DNA from: Sphingomonadaceae bacterium
Lineage (GTDB): Bacteria; Pseudomonadota; Alphaproteobacteria; Sphingomonadales; Sphingomonadaceae
DNA: 64,000 nucleotides
Direction: 5' to 3'
NCBI GenBank assembly: GCA_002863155.1
Contig: PKED01000092.1
Location: forward strand, 1 to 64,000
The translations under genes and the position numbers were made by a program. Position 1 is the first letter of the stretch; every line of letters starts with the position of its first letter. The notes beneath the pieces are model-generated. The model searched no databases, had not been told where the DNA came from, and was given only the letters and a program-made list of their open reading frames with translations. Below, in pieces: positions 1 through 8,452 of this stretch.

Positions 1-596
1 ATCTCGCGCTGTTCCTCGATCGACGAGGCGCGCAGGATCACCTTGGGATTGATGCCGTTGAGCCGGGCGAGCAGATGCGCGGCGCCGATGAAATTGCCGA
101 GCAGCCCGCGCTTGTAGACGCCCTTGGCAAAGCCCGAGATGCGCCGCCGTCCGATAATGTCGCGCCCTTCCCAATAGCGCCGGGTCGTCTCGTCGAGATG
201 GGGGCGGACATATTTGCGATAGGCGGCGATGTTCTCGCGCGTGTTGGCGCGACCGAAAAAGCGGTGGAACGCCGCATAGTCGGGCAGTTCGCGCGCCGCG
301 ACCAGCTTCAGCTTGTTGAGCGCGATATGCGCGGTGTTCAGGTCGACCGCGGTGATCGCTGCCGGATCGGCGGTCAGATAGCTCAGCACGTTGCACCCGC
401 CCGAGGCGATCTGGACAATGTGGCAGTCGGGCGTGACCGCCAGCGCTTCGAGGTCGACGGCGGGATCTTCCCAGATCTGGGCATAGACAAGGCCGCGAAA
501 CGCGAAGGTGAAGGCGCGTTCGAGCAGGCCCTGCTTGCTCAGGTGCTCATGGCGGTGGACCGCACTGCGGACAGCGCGGTTGCGCGGGGGTTTCAT
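1..596 (-). CDS. btaA: BtaA-like DUF3419 family protein (N-terminal part, runs off the window)
   Basis: The 198 visible residues match the DUF3419 family, whose characterised member BtaA is S-adenosylmethionine:diacylglycerol 3-amino-3-carboxypropyltransferase, the first enzyme of betaine lipid (DGTS) synthesis. Visible hallmarks are LVYAQIWEDPAVDLEAL near residue 36, the SAM-site-like block IASGGCNVLSYL near 63 and ITAVDLNTAHIALNKLKL near 80. The ATG at 594-596 is preceded by a GAGGAG ribosome site, and an in-frame stop lies just upstream of it, so the start is firm. The 3' end, and any btaB methyltransferase partner, lie beyond the left edge. The family call is confident; betaine-lipid production is inferred because DUF3419 proteins of other specificity exist. 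Confidence 0.75.
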   Translation of the reverse strand, partial: MKPPRNRAVRSAVHRHEHLSKQGLLERAFTFAFRGLVYAQIWEDPAVDLEALAVTPDCHIVQIASGGCNVLSYLTADPAAITAVDLNTAHIALNKLKLVAARELPDYAAFHRFFGRANTRENIAAYRKYVRPHLDETTRRYWEGRDIIGRRRISGFAKGVYKRGLLGNFIGAAHLLARLNGINPKVILRASSIEEQRE

Positions 597-708
597 GCCT
601 CAGATCTCCTCGACGCCGAAATCGGGACAGGGCGTCGTGCCCTTCCCGATAGGCCAAGGCGAGCGCGGTGACAATCACTGCGCGCCGCAACCGGCATTGC
701 CCGATACG

Positions 709-742
709 AAAAGGGGGCCCGCCCAAGGGGAAGGCAGGCCCC
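709..742 (-). terminator. Intrinsic terminator downstream of the fasciclin gene
   Basis: Read on the minus strand, a 10-bp GC stem (GGGGCCTGCC with GGCGGGCCCC, one T-G wobble) closes a short C-rich loop and is followed by CTTTTCG. It lies about 140 bases past the fasciclin stop and before the BtaA-like start, so it should separate the two units. Another GC-rich hairpin (748-777, GGCGCCGGT arms) and a third at 853-873 lack a T run. Confidence 0.55.
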
Positions 743-880
743 ACTCTGGCGCCGGTGAAGGGGGGAGGACCGGCGCCGGTAATGTCCGCTGAAAGGGGAC
801 ACCGGAAATTACGGGGCGGCAACGGCAAAGGTTACACGCCCCGATTGTTTTTGCGGCCACGCGCGGTGGCCGCGTCGCGA

Positions 881-1432
881 TCAGGGCAGCAGCACGCCGT
901 CGATGACGTGGATCACGCCGTTCGACTGGTTGACGTCGGCGATCGTGATGTTGGCGGCGTTACCCTTGGCATCGGTGACCGTGTAGCCCTTGCCGTGCTT
1001 GGCGAAGCTCAGCGTGCCGCCCTGAACCGTGGTGAGCGTCGCGGTGCCGCCGCCGGCCTTCACCTTTGCGGCAAGCTGCGCGGCGCTGACCTTGCCGGCG
1101 ACGACGTGATAGGTCAGCACGGCGGTGAGCGTGCCCTTGTTCTCGGGCTTCAGCAGCGTGTCGACGGTGCCGGCGGGCAGCTTGGCAAAGGCGGCGTTGG
1201 TCGGCGCGAACACCGTGAACGGTCCCTTGCTGGCGAGCGTGTCGACCAGTCCGGCCGCCTTCACGGCGGCGACCAGCGTGGTGTGATCCTTCGAATTGAC
1301 GGCGTTTTCGACGATGTTCTTGGTCGGATACATGGCCGCGCCGCCGACCATCGGGTTGGAGGCGGCGACCAGCGATCCGGCGCCGAGCGTCAGGGCGCTG
1401 GCGATGAGCGAGAAGCGAAGCGCGGTATTCAT
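881..1432 (-). CDS. Secreted fasciclin (FAS1) domain protein
   Basis: A 183-residue protein. It has an N-terminal signal peptide (MNTALRFSLIASALTLGAGSL, cleavage probably after the Ala-rich stretch near residue 24) and one FAS1 domain over roughly residues 38-183. The domain carries the usual landmarks: NIVENAVNSKDHTTLVAAVKAAGL, then GPFTVFAPTNAAFAKLP, then LTYHVVAG and finally NGVIHVIDGVLLP at the C-terminus. FAS1 domains mediate adhesion at the cell surface or in the matrix. The start at 1432 is chosen because AAAGGAG lies 8 bases upstream and the signal peptide begins there; a longer reading frame to 1507 lacks both. It lies downstream of, and on the same strand as, an ECF sigma/anti-sigma pair, suggesting it is a target or partner of that switch. 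Confidence 0.85.
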   Translation of the reverse strand: MNTALRFSLIASALTLGAGSLVAASNPMVGGAAMYPTKNIVENAVNSKDHTTLVAAVKAAGLVDTLASKGPFTVFAPTNAAFAKLPAGTVDTLLKPENKGTLTAVLTYHVVAGKVSAAQLAAKVKAGGGTATLTTVQGGTLSFAKHGKGYTVTDAKGNAANITIADVNQSNGVIHVIDGVLLP

Positions 1433-1525
1433 CGGAAAGTCTCTCCTTTGGGACAACACCCGCATCGGGTGTGCCGGAGATACGGGCATATCGCCCCGCG
1501 GATGCACCCGATCCGCCCGTCGCGA

Positions 1526-2296
1526 TCAGATTTGTGTCAGCGCGCCCGCTGCGACCACCGGCCCCTTGGGCTTGCCGTCGGGCGATCCACCGGGCGCCTC
1601 GACCGTGATCGCCAGCGTCGCCCCGGCCATGATCCGGGGGCGATCGGCGCCGGCGACGGCGACATCGGTCTTTGCGCCTGCCCGCAGCACGCCGAGCGAA
1701 TGCGGCACCGGATCGTCGGTGCCGATCACCCACAATTCCGCGCTGTGGTCCGCATCGGCAAGCCTGGCGGCCGATACCCGCAAAGCGCCCGATTGCAGAT
1801 CATAGACGGCGGCGATCGGCGCGCCCTTCGTGGTCGGCGCGATTGCCGCGACCAGAATCGGTCCGGGTGCCGTCCGCACGATCTGCGGTGCAGGCGGGGT
1901 GGGGGCGGGGCGCAGCACGATCACGCCGACCAGCGCCGCTGCGACGAGCGACGACAGCCCGGCAATTCCCTTCCACAGGCCGCTGCGGTCATCGTCATTC
2001 GCCGCCGCCGGTGGCGGGGCGGGCGCTGGATCGAGCGCCGCGTCGATCCGGGCAAGGCCGTTCGCCGGTGGCGCCGCGTCGGGCCAGCGATCGAACAGCA
2101 GCCCGAAATGCGCCTGCCAGCGCGCGACGTCCGCTGCGAATTCGGGGTCCGACAGCATCCGCCGCGTCGCCGCCGCGCGATCGTCGCCGTCGAGCAGGCC
2201 GAGTGCATATTCGGCGGCCATCATGTCGGGATCGGGCATGTCGGGACCGGGCATGTCGGGACCGGGTCCGGCGGGGGGAGGCGTGATGTCGCTCAT
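1526..2296 (-). CDS. Anti-sigma factor, RskA/anti-sigma-K family
   Basis: A 256-residue membrane protein. The cytoplasmic N-terminal anti-sigma segment (MMAAEYALGLLDGDDRAAAT, residues 25-44, then a helix to about 66) is followed by a Pro/Ala-rich linker. A single membrane helix lies at about 109-128 (IAGLSSLVAAALVGVIVL), and the periplasmic RskA domain fills the remainder and contains HSAELWVIG and HSLGVL. The protein would hold the adjacent ECF sigma factor at the membrane until released. Its ATG overlaps the sigma-factor stop (ATGA, 2293-2296), implying translational coupling. A 15-base tandem repeat codes for part of its N-terminal PGPDM-rich extension. The zinc-binding HxxxCxxC motif of ZAS anti-sigmas is not present, as is usual for the RskA group. 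Confidence 0.85.
   Translation of the reverse strand: MSDITPPPAGPGPDMPGPDMPDPDMMAAEYALGLLDGDDRAAATRRMLSDPEFAADVARWQAHFGLLFDRWPDAAPPANGLARIDAALDPAPAPPPAAANDDDRSGLWKGIAGLSSLVAAALVGVIVLRPAPTPPAPQIVRTAPGPILVAAIAPTTKGAPIAAVYDLQSGALRVSAARLADADHSAELWVIGTDDPVPHSLGVLRAGAKTDVAVAGADRPRIMAGATLAITVEAPGGSPDGKPKGPVVAAGALTQI
2222..2266. repeat. 15-bp tandem repeat, three units, inside the anti-sigma gene
   Basis: Three consecutive copies of CATGTCGGGACCGGG (first unit with one T for C) lie in the 5' part of the anti-sigma coding sequence. They encode the P-G-P-D-M repeats around residues 11-25. The period is a multiple of three, so copy-number change would keep the frame. Confidence 0.9.
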
Positions 2297-2862
2297 GCCT
2301 CGACACAGTCCTTCAGCCGCATCAGCCCGCGCCGCACCCAGCTCTTCATCGTGCCGAGCGGGACGCCGAGCCGTTCGGCGAGTTCGGCATAGGTGACGCC
2401 GTCGAAAAAGGCGGTGCGGATCGCCAGGCGCTGCTTGTCCTCGAGCTGGTCGAGGCACAGGTGCAGGCGGCGGTCCGCCTCCGCCGAAAGCATGATGTCG
2501 CTGGCGATCGGGCGATCGTCGGGCAGCGGCATCGCATCGTCGATCGTCGTCATTGTCCGTTTGCCCTGCGCGCGGCGCCAGTCGATCGCACGGTTGCGGG
2601 CGATCGTCGCGAGCCAGGTGACCGGGCTCGCACGGCCCGGCTCATAGCCGCCCGCCCGCTTCCAGATCGTCAGATACACTTCCTGCAACACGTCTTCCGC
2701 TGCCTGCCTTTCACCACAGATACGCAGGCAGATGCCAAATAGTTTTGCACCGGTCAGGTCATATAGCGTGCGCAGCGCCGCCCGGTCCTCCTGCCCGACG
2801 CGCCACAGCACCTCGGCGAGCCGGGCGCGGGCAGTGTCGGCGTCGGTCGCGGGATGCTTCAC
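2293..2862 (-). CDS. ECF RNA polymerase sigma factor (SigK-like)
   Basis: A 189-residue group 4 sigma factor. Sigma region 2 spans about residues 30-97 (LYDLTGAKLFGICLRICGER, EDVLQEVYLTIWKRAGGYEP, WLATIARNRAIDWRR). Region 4 spans about 132-186, with the helix-turn-helix TYAELAERLGVPLGTMKSWV. It would direct polymerase to a small stress or envelope regulon. The cognate anti-sigma overlaps its 3' end by four bases. The start is set at a GTG (2862) because residues further upstream look non-coding; the ribosome site there (AACAAGG) is weak, so the exact start is uncertain. Confidence 0.85.
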   Translation of the reverse strand: MKHPATDADTARARLAEVLWRVGQEDRAALRTLYDLTGAKLFGICLRICGERQAAEDVLQEVYLTIWKRAGGYEPGRASPVTWLATIARNRAIDWRRAQGKRTMTTIDDAMPLPDDRPIASDIMLSAEADRRLHLCLDQLEDKQRLAIRTAFFDGVTYAELAERLGVPLGTMKSWVRRGLMRLKDCVEA

Positions 2863-3044
2863 GCCTTGTTGCCTAGCGGTCGGCGCGCGGCGCGACAATT
2901 GGAATCGCCGGGCACGGTACGTCGCTGGACAGGCCAAGCAGCGGGTTGGGACGCGCGCACGCGGCAAACGGATGTGGCAATGCCGTGCGGCATTCGCTAA
3001 GAGCGCGGCTCGCCCGTTCCACCAGCCGGAGTCCCGCGCCGACC

Positions 3045-3491
3045 ATGCGCATCGCCATCGCGTCCGATCACGCCGCCTTCGCGCTCAAGCAGCTGTTGAT
3101 CCCGTGGCTGACGGCGCAGGGCCATGCGGTCGACGATCTCGGCACGCACGGCACCGAAAGCGTCGATTATCCCGATTTCGGCCACGCGGTCGGCCGCGCG
3201 GTTGCCGACGGCAAGGCCGATCGCGGGGTGGCGCTGTGCGGCTCCGGAATCGGCATCTCGATCGCCGCCAACCGGATCGCGGGCTGCCGTTGCGCGCTGG
3301 TCGCCGAGCCGCTGTCGGCAAGCCTCGCCCGGCAGCACAATGACGCGAACGTCATCGCACTCGGCGCGCGGCTGATCGGTGAGGAAATGGCCCGCGCCTG
3401 CATCACTGCCTTTCTTGCCACCGAATTCGAAGGCGGGCGCCATGCGCCCCGCGTCGCCAAACTCGGCCAGATCGAAGGAATTCCCGCATGA
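3045..3491 (+). CDS. rpiB: Ribose-5-phosphate isomerase B
   Basis: A 148-residue RpiB/LacAB family enzyme interconverting ribose 5-phosphate and ribulose 5-phosphate in the cytosol. The phosphate and substrate residues of the family are visible: [11 protein letters not shown] at the N-terminus, the catalytic Cys65 in [16 protein letters not shown], and [15 protein letters not shown] near residue 97. The ATG at 3045 starts exactly at the conserved [10 protein letters not shown], so a longer reading frame from 2946 is rejected. The stop overlaps the glyA start (ATGA), a coupling that often places rpiB and glyA together in alphaproteobacteria. Confidence 0.95.
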   Translation: MRIAIASDHAAFALKQLLIPWLTAQGHAVDDLGTHGTESVDYPDFGHAVGRAVADGKADRGVALCGSGIGISIAANRIAGCRCALVAEPLSASLARQHNDANVIALGARLIGEEMARACITAFLATEFEGGRHAPRVAKLGQIEGIPA

Positions 3492-4801
3492 GCACCAATC
3501 CGCGCGCCCTGCACGACGTCCAGCCCGACGGCTTCTTCACGCGCAGCCTTGCCGATGCCGATCCGGCGATCTTTGCCGGCATCGCCCATGAACTGAGCCG
3601 CGAGCAGACCCAGATCGAACTGATCGCGAGCGAAAACATCGTCTCGAAAGCGGTGCTCGAAGCGCAGGGATCGGTGTTCACCAACAAATATGCCGAAGGC
3701 TATCCGGGCAAGCGCTATTATCAGGGCTGCCACCCTTCGGACGAGGTCGAGCAGCTGGCGATCGACCGCGCGAAACAGCTGTTCGGCTGCGCCTATGCCA
3801 ATGTCCAGCCGCATTCGGGCGCGCAGGCCAATGGCGCGGTGATGCTCGCGCTGACCAAGCCGGGCGACACCATCCTGGGCATGAGCCTCGACGCAGGCGG
3901 GCACCTGACGCACGGCGCGAAGGCGGCGATGAGCGGAAAATGGTTCAACGCGGTCCAGTACGGCGTCGACGCGCAGACCCACCTGATCGATTATGACGAA
4001 GTCGCCGCACTCGCCCGCGCGCACAAGCCGAGCCTGATCATCGCCGGCGGCTCCGCCTATCCGCGCCAGATCGATTTCGCCCGCTTCCGCGCGATCGCCG
4101 ATGAGGTCGGCGCCTATTTCATGGTCGACATGGCCCATTTCGCCGGAATCGTCGCGGCGGGGCTGCATCCGTCGCCGCTGCCGCACGCGCATGTCGTGAC
4201 GACGACCACGCACAAGACGCTGCGCGGCCCGCGCGGCGGCATGATCCTGTCGAACGACGAAGCGCTGGGCAAGAAGCTCAATTCGGCGGTGTTCCCCGGG
4301 CTTCAGGGCGGCCCGCTGATGCACGTCATCGCCGCAAAGGCAGTCGCGTTCGGCGAAGCGCTCCAGCCCGCGTACAAGAGCTACATTGCGGCCGTCGTCG
4401 AAAATGCCAAGGTTCTGGCGGCGACGCTGAACGAACGCGGCTGCAACATCGTTGCGGGCGGCACCGATACGCATCTCGCACTCGTCGATCTGACCCCGCT
4501 CGGCGTGACCGGGAAGGACGCCGACGAAGCGCTCGAACGCGCAGGGATCACCTGCAACAAGAACGGCATTCCGGGCGATCCGCTGCCGCCCACCAAGACC
4601 AGCGGCATCCGGGTCGGTTCGCCCGCCGGGACGACTCGCGGCTTCGGCGCGGCCGAGTTCCGCGAAATCGGCCATATGGTCGCCGATGTTCTCGACGGGC
4701 TGGCCAAAAACGGCGAAGCGGGCGACGCGCAGATCGAAGCCTCTGTACGTGAGCGTGTTATTGCACTATGTCACCGGTTCCCGATCTATCCGGAGAACTG
4801 A
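3488..4801 (+). CDS. glyA: Serine hydroxymethyltransferase
   Basis: A 437-residue PLP enzyme converting serine and tetrahydrofolate to glycine and 5,10-methylene-tetrahydrofolate, the main entry to one-carbon metabolism. The PLP lysine is K243 in [16 protein letters not shown]. Other family blocks are [10 protein letters not shown] (residue 44), [14 protein letters not shown] (68), [10 protein letters not shown] (108) and [11 protein letters not shown]-like DMAHFAG near 214. Full length for the family, with about 15 extra residues at the N-terminus. It starts inside the rpiB stop and is followed after one base by the next gene, so the block rpiB-glyA-small protein-nrdR-methyltransferase is probably one transcript. 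Confidence 0.97.
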   Translation: MSTNPRALHDVQPDGFFTRSLADADPAIFAGIAHELSREQTQIELIASENIVSKAVLEAQGSVFTNKYAEGYPGKRYYQGCHPSDEVEQLAIDRAKQLFGCAYANVQPHSGAQANGAVMLALTKPGDTILGMSLDAGGHLTHGAKAAMSGKWFNAVQYGVDAQTHLIDYDEVAALARAHKPSLIIAGGSAYPRQIDFARFRAIADEVGAYFMVDMAHFAGIVAAGLHPSPLPHAHVVTTTTHKTLRGPRGGMILSNDEALGKKLNSAVFPGLQGGPLMHVIAAKAVAFGEALQPAYKSYIAAVVENAKVLAATLNERGCNIVAGGTDTHLALVDLTPLGVTGKDADEALERAGITCNKNGIPGDPLPPTKTSGIRVGSPAGTTRGFGAAEFREIGHMVADVLDGLAKNGEAGDAQIEASVRERVIALCHRFPIYPEN

Positions 4802-4802
4802 C

Positions 4803-5042
4803 ATGGACGACAAACCCAAGACGACGTTTGAAGACACCGTGCGCGCGGTCGGCGCCGATGTGGTCGACCTCCTCGATGGCGCGGTCGATGGCGTGACGCA
4901 CGCGATTGGCGGCGAAAACGGCAACAAGCTGATCGGCGGGGCGGCGGTCGGCGCGCTTGCGGCGATCGTGCTGCCGATCTCGCTCATCGGCGGCGCACTG
5001 CTCGGCGCCGGCTATGCCGCGCTTCGAAAGTCGAACCGGTAA
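4803..5042 (+). CDS. Small conserved protein with one hydrophobic hairpin
   Basis: A 79-residue protein of unknown function. Residues 1-38 are acidic and soluble (MDDKPKTTFEDTVRAVGADV, then VDGVTHAIGGENGN). Residues 40-72 form a Gly/Ala-rich hydrophobic stretch (KLIGGAAVGALAAIVLPISL, then IGGALLGAGYAALRK) that could be one or two membrane helices, similar in composition to glycine-zipper proteins. It begins one base after the glyA stop and ends three bases before nrdR, so it is translated as part of that operon. No enzymatic motif is visible. The tight fit between two conserved genes and the typical codon use support it as real. Confidence 0.75.
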   Translation: MDDKPKTTFEDTVRAVGADVVDLLDGAVDGVTHAIGGENGNKLIGGAAVGALAAIVLPISLIGGALLGAGYAALRKSNR

Positions 5043-5045
5043 GCG

Positions 5046-5531
5046 ATGCGCTGTCCTTTCTGCGGCCATGAAGACAGCCAGGTAAAGGACAGCCGCCCGA
5101 CCGAGGACGGCGCCGCGATCCGCCGGCGCCGTCAGTGCGAGGGGTGCGCCGCACGGTTCACCACCTTCGAACGCATTCAGCTGCGCGACTTGGTCGTCGT
5201 CAAGAACGAAGGCGGCAACGGGCTGCGGCGCGAGCCGTTCGACCGCGACAAGCTGATGCGGTCGGTGTCGATCGCGTGCCGCAAGCGGCCGATCGATGCC
5301 GTGCGGATCGAAAAGCTGGTCAGCAGCATCCAGCGTCAGCTCGAAACGCTTGGCGATGGCGAAATCGCCTCGAAGCTGATCGGCGAGATGGTGATGGAGG
5401 GGCTGAAGGGCCTCGATTCGGTCGCCTATATTCGCTTCGCCAGCGTCTATAAGGATTTCCGCGAAGCCCGCGATTTCGAGGAATTCGCCGGTAACGTCAG
5501 CGAAGTCGGCAGCGAGATCGGGCGGGGGTGA
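5046..5531 (+). CDS. nrdR: Transcriptional repressor NrdR
   Basis: A 161-residue regulator that represses ribonucleotide reductase genes in response to ATP/dATP. A zinc ribbon occupies residues 1-44 with the four ligands C3, C6, C31 and C34 (CPFC and CEGC). An ATP-cone domain covers about residues 49-139 ([20 protein letters not shown] onward, ending in [10 protein letters not shown]). The length is normal for the family. Location after glyA is common in alphaproteobacteria. No NrdR box is evident in the few upstream bases, consistent with transcription from the rpiB or glyA side. Its stop overlaps the next gene's GTG start. Confidence 0.97.
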   Translation: MRCPFCGHEDSQVKDSRPTEDGAAIRRRRQCEGCAARFTTFERIQLRDLVVVKNEGGNGLRREPFDRDKLMRSVSIACRKRPIDAVRIEKLVSSIQRQLETLGDGEIASKLIGEMVMEGLKGLDSVAYIRFASVYKDFREARDFEEFAGNVSEVGSEIGRG

Positions 5532-6256
5532 ACACGGCGTCTCCACCCCCCGCGATCGTCCTTGTCAGGCCGCAGCTTGGCGAGAATATCGGCAAGGCGG
5601 CGCGAGCGATGCTCAATTTCGGGCTCACCGAGCTCCGCCTCGTCGCCCCGCGCGACGGCTGGCCGAATCCCGCGGCAGGACCAGCGGCGTCGGGCGCCGA
5701 TATCGTGCTCGAACGCGCGACCGTGTTCGGTAGCGTCGCCGATGCGGTCGCCGATTGCGCGCATGTCTATGCGACGACGGTGCGCAAGCGCGGCGTGACC
5801 AAGCCGGTGGTGACGCCCGAACGGGCGGCCGGCATGATCCGGACCAGCACCGCGAAAAGCGCGATCCTGTTCGGGCCGGAGCGGGCGGGCCTTGAAACCG
5901 ACGATGTCGCGCTTGCCCGCACGATCATCACCGCGCCGATCAATCCCGAATTCGGTTCGCTCAACCTCGCGCAGGCGGTGATCCTGGTTGCCTATGAATG
6001 GTCGAAGGGCGAAGCGCTCGCCATGCCGCCCGAGACCGATCTGCCGCCGCCGGCACCGCAGGAGGAGCTCGACGGCATGATCGCCCAGCTCGAATCGATC
6101 CTCGACGGCGCGGGCTTCTTCTTTCCGCCCGATCGCGTGCCGACCACGCGGCGGACGCTGCGTACGCTGCTGACCAAGCCCGGCTGGTCGAGCCAGGAAG
6201 TGCGCACCCTGCGCGGCGTGCTGTCGGCGATCGAGCGCCCGCGCGACCGCGGCTGA
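5528..6256 (+). CDS. TrmH/TrmJ-type SPOUT RNA methyltransferase
   Basis: A 242-residue SpoU-family methyltransferase. The N-terminal motif 1 is visible as [20 protein letters not shown] (residues 12-31). The SAM-binding trefoil knot is built by [18 protein letters not shown] (about residue 116) and [18 protein letters not shown] (about 139). A C-terminal segment of about 70 residues resembles that of TrmJ, which methylates the 2'-O of nucleotide 32 in tRNA, but rRNA targets cannot be excluded. The start is a GTG overlapping the nrdR stop (GTGA). The protein is cytosolic and the gene probably ends the upstream operon. Confidence 0.85.
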   Translation: MNTASPPPAIVLVRPQLGENIGKAARAMLNFGLTELRLVAPRDGWPNPAAGPAASGADIVLERATVFGSVADAVADCAHVYATTVRKRGVTKPVVTPERAAGMIRTSTAKSAILFGPERAGLETDDVALARTIITAPINPEFGSLNLAQAVILVAYEWSKGEALAMPPETDLPPPAPQEELDGMIAQLESILDGAGFFFPPDRVPTTRRTLRTLLTKPGWSSQEVRTLRGVLSAIERPRDRG

Positions 6257-6440
6257 TCGCTCGGCACCGGCCCCGCTCTTGACGCGGGGTGACCGCTCTG
6301 CCATGGCCCGCGCCTCGCAATTGGCCCCGCACCCCGGTGAAGCGGTGGCCCTGCCTTCCACAAGGATCAAGCAGCGCGACGACCGGGAATCCCGGCGCCA
6401 CGATGACGCCCGGGCGTTGTTGGCAATTGAAGGAATTATC

Positions 6441-7055
6441 ATGTCGAAGCGTCAAAGCGCGAAGTACAAGCTCGATCGCCGGATGGGCGAGAATATCTGG
6501 GGTCGCCCCAAGAGCCCGGTCAACAAGCGCGAATATGGCCCCGGCCAGCACGGCCAGCGCCGCAAGGGCAAGACTTCGGACTTCGGCCTCCAGCTGCGCG
6601 CCAAGCAGAAGCTGAAGGGCTATTATGGCGACGTGACCGAAAAGCAGTTCCGCGCCTGCTATCACGAAGCCAGCCGGATGAAGGGCGATACCAGCCAGAA
6701 TCTGATCGGTCTGCTCGAACAGCGGCTCGACATGATCGTCTATCGCGCGAAGTTCGCGCCGACTGTGTTCGCCGCGCGCCAGCTCGTCAGCCACGGTCAT
6801 GTCCGCGTCAACGGCGTGAAGTGCAACATCGCCTCGCGCCGCGTTTTCCCGGGCGAAGAAGTGACGCTCGGCAGCAAGGCGCAGGAAATGGCGCTGGTGA
6901 TGGAAGCGCAGTCGCTCGCCGAGCGCGAAATTCCCGATTATGTCGCGCCCGACGGCGCGTCGAAGGTGACGTTCACCCGCGTGCCGACGCTCGACGAAGT
7001 GCCGTACCCGGTGAAGATGGAACCCAATCTGGTCGTCGAATTCTATTCGCGCTAA
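6441..7055 (+). CDS. rpsD: 30S ribosomal protein S4
   Basis: A 204-residue S4 protein, a primary binder of 16S rRNA that nucleates small-subunit assembly. The N-terminal arm [20 protein letters not shown] is typical of alphaproteobacteria. The S4 RNA-binding domain lies at about residues 95-155 ([34 protein letters not shown]). The start is fixed by GAAGGAATT just upstream and by the family N-terminus; an earlier in-frame ATG at 6279 would add non-conserved sequence. A 184-base leader separates it from the preceding gene and contains a TTGACG element at about 6277 that may be a -35 box. Confidence 0.98.
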   Translation: MSKRQSAKYKLDRRMGENIWGRPKSPVNKREYGPGQHGQRRKGKTSDFGLQLRAKQKLKGYYGDVTEKQFRACYHEASRMKGDTSQNLIGLLEQRLDMIVYRAKFAPTVFAARQLVSHGHVRVNGVKCNIASRRVFPGEEVTLGSKAQEMALVMEAQSLAEREIPDYVAPDGASKVTFTRVPTLDEVPYPVKMEPNLVVEFYSR

Positions 7056-7064
7056 GGCCGGTCG

Positions 7065-7352
7065 ATGACGGGGCTGAGCCACGACGCGATCGCCGCCAAG
7101 GTCGGCACGGCCTTTGATGTCGTGCCGCCCGGCAGCGAGGCCGTCTCGCTCACGCTCCGCAGCGTCGATGCGCTGAACGATTCGGGACGGCCCGGCGGGT
7201 CGTTCCGGCTCGAATTTGTCGGGCCTGCCTCGACCTATCTGCCGCAGGCCACCTATTCCTTCGGCGAGGGTGGCGCAGAGCCGGTCGACATCTTCATCGT
7301 CCCGATCGCGGCGGAGGGCGACAGCCTCGTCTATGAGGCGATTTTCTACTGA
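7065..7352 (+). CDS. DUF6916 domain protein next to tail-collar genes
   Basis: A 95-residue all-beta looking protein resembling the DUF6916 family. It opens with a short helix (LSHDAIAAKVGTAFDVV), and the core contains SFRLEFVGPA, LPQATYSFGEGG and DIFIVPIAAEGDSLVYEAIF at the end. Function is unknown. Members are seen beside MdpB-type tail-collar proteins, which agrees with the neighbourhood here. It starts 9 bases after rpsD on the same strand, so it may be transcribed with rpsD. Its last seven bases overlap the end of the convergent acetyltransferase gene. Family assignment is from memory of motifs and is moderately confident. Confidence 0.65.
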   Translation: MTGLSHDAIAAKVGTAFDVVPPGSEAVSLTLRSVDALNDSGRPGGSFRLEFVGPASTYLPQATYSFGEGGAEPVDIFIVPIAAEGDSLVYEAIFY

Positions 7353-7882
7353 TCCTGCACTGCGCCGTCCGGATGGCGGACGAGCAGATCGTAGACGTCG
7401 CTGGCGGTCTTTTCGAATTTGAAGCCCATGCGCAGATAGAGCCGCCGGGCGGGATTGTTCTGCTCGACATGGATCGACGTGCGCAGCCCGCGCGCGTGCG
7501 CATGGCCGATCACATCCGCCAGCAGCGCCGCGCCGATGCCGGCGCCGCGCGCCTCGGGCAGCAGCGCGATGTCGACGATGCGCAGGTCGCTTTTGCCCTG
7601 ATGGAGATAGAGGCGGCCGACATCGGCGCCGTCCCGCCGGATCGCGTAACGCTGGATGCCGTGATAATGCGCCGAATAATGCGCGTGCTGCGCTTCGTGC
7701 TGCTGGGCCAGAAAGGCGTCGATCATGGCTTGCGGCCAGCCGGTCGGCGCCAGTTCCTCCTGGCGGGTCGACGCATAGACGCGCGCGGCGAACGCGAGAT
7801 CGGCGTCGGTCATCGGACGCAGCGAAACGCCGATCCGGGCGCCTGCCGGAATCGCCAGGGCCGCCTCGCTCATCGCGGACAT
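7346..7882 (-). CDS. GNAT family N-acetyltransferase of the tail-collar cassette
   Basis: A 178-residue acetyltransferase. The GNAT fold is recognisable from the N-terminal VSLRPMTDADLAFAARVYAS, the acetyl-CoA pyrophosphate loop ALLPEARGAGIGAALLADVI (about residue 117) and the final strand region VEQNNPARRLYLRMGFKFEK. The substrate is unknown. It ends by a 7-base convergent overlap with the DUF6916 gene and begins 8 bases after the last tail-collar gene, so it is probably the distal gene of that minus-strand operon. Two possible ATG starts (7882, 7873) both lack a strong ribosome site, consistent with coupling to the upstream gene. Confidence 0.8.
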   Translation of the reverse strand: MSAMSEAALAIPAGARIGVSLRPMTDADLAFAARVYASTRQEELAPTGWPQAMIDAFLAQQHEAQHAHYSAHYHGIQRYAIRRDGADVGRLYLHQGKSDLRIVDIALLPEARGAGIGAALLADVIGHAHARGLRTSIHVEQNNPARRLYLRMGFKFEKTASDVYDLLVRHPDGAVQDQ

Positions 7883-7890
7883 GGCAATGC

Positions 7891-8415
7891 TCAGGGTCGC
7901 GGCGGGAAGACGCCCTGCAGCGCGATGTTGAAGTAGAGCGTGAGGTACGGCATCATGTTGCTATGGGGCAATCCTCCCCCGGCGGTGCTGACCGTAGAGG
8001 GCGACATCTGCACCGGGGTCGACGGGGGGGCATAGCCCAGTCCCTTGGAACTCAGCGCCAAATAGACCGACGGGGACGGGCTCTGGACGTCGGCCGGATC
8101 CTGGCTGTTCGCGCGGATATTGTGGGTGTGGATGGGCATCTCGCTTTGGAGGAGCGTGACGTTGTCGGTGCCGCCCTGTTCGCCCAGATCATAAAGCGAC
8201 AGGCCGGGGCCCTGGCCCGGATGGATCGGCGCCGAACCCTGAAGATTGGGAAGGCCGAAGGTCACCTTGCCATCCCCGCCATAGGTTGTCCCGAGTAGCG
8301 AAAAGAGTGCAGTGTTCTGCGAAATCGGCATCAGCTGGCCGTTGCACCACGCCCAGCCTTTGGGCGCGAAGTTGAACGGGAAGATGCGGATCTCCGCGAC
8401 AAAGGGGTCAGCCAT
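7891..8415 (-). CDS. Phage tail collar (MdpB-like) protein, third of three
   Basis: A 174-residue member of the phage tail-collar family related to the microcystin-dependent protein MdpB. Residues 1-60 are the conserved collar block (MADPFVAEIRIFPFNFAPKG, then WCNGQL and LFSLLGTTYGGDGKVTFGLPNL). An H-x-H motif (H96, H98), of the type that chelates metal in trimeric receptor-binding tips, follows. The C-terminus ends in a hydrophobic strand LYFNIALQGVFPPRP shared with its two neighbours. No capsid, sheath or baseplate genes are nearby. A role as a secreted or surface trimeric fibre is inference. Confidence 0.85.
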   Translation of the reverse strand: MADPFVAEIRIFPFNFAPKGWAWCNGQLMPISQNTALFSLLGTTYGGDGKVTFGLPNLQGSAPIHPGQGPGLSLYDLGEQGGTDNVTLLQSEMPIHTHNIRANSQDPADVQSPSPSVYLALSSKGLGYAPPSTPVQMSPSTVSTAGGGLPHSNMMPYLTLYFNIALQGVFPPRP

Positions 8416-8452
8416 CGTACGGTCCTTTAATTTGGGCCTCGAAGTGGAAACT

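Noticed and set aside
853-873. GCGGCCAC hairpin after the fasciclin stop as a terminator
   Set aside because: No T run follows on either strand in the right direction; the better candidate is at 709-742.
668-2392. A 574-codon open frame on the plus strand opposite the fasciclin and anti-sigma genes
   Set aside because: It is a high-GC antisense shadow: composition is Arg/Gly-rich, with no domain, while the minus strand carries three clear families.
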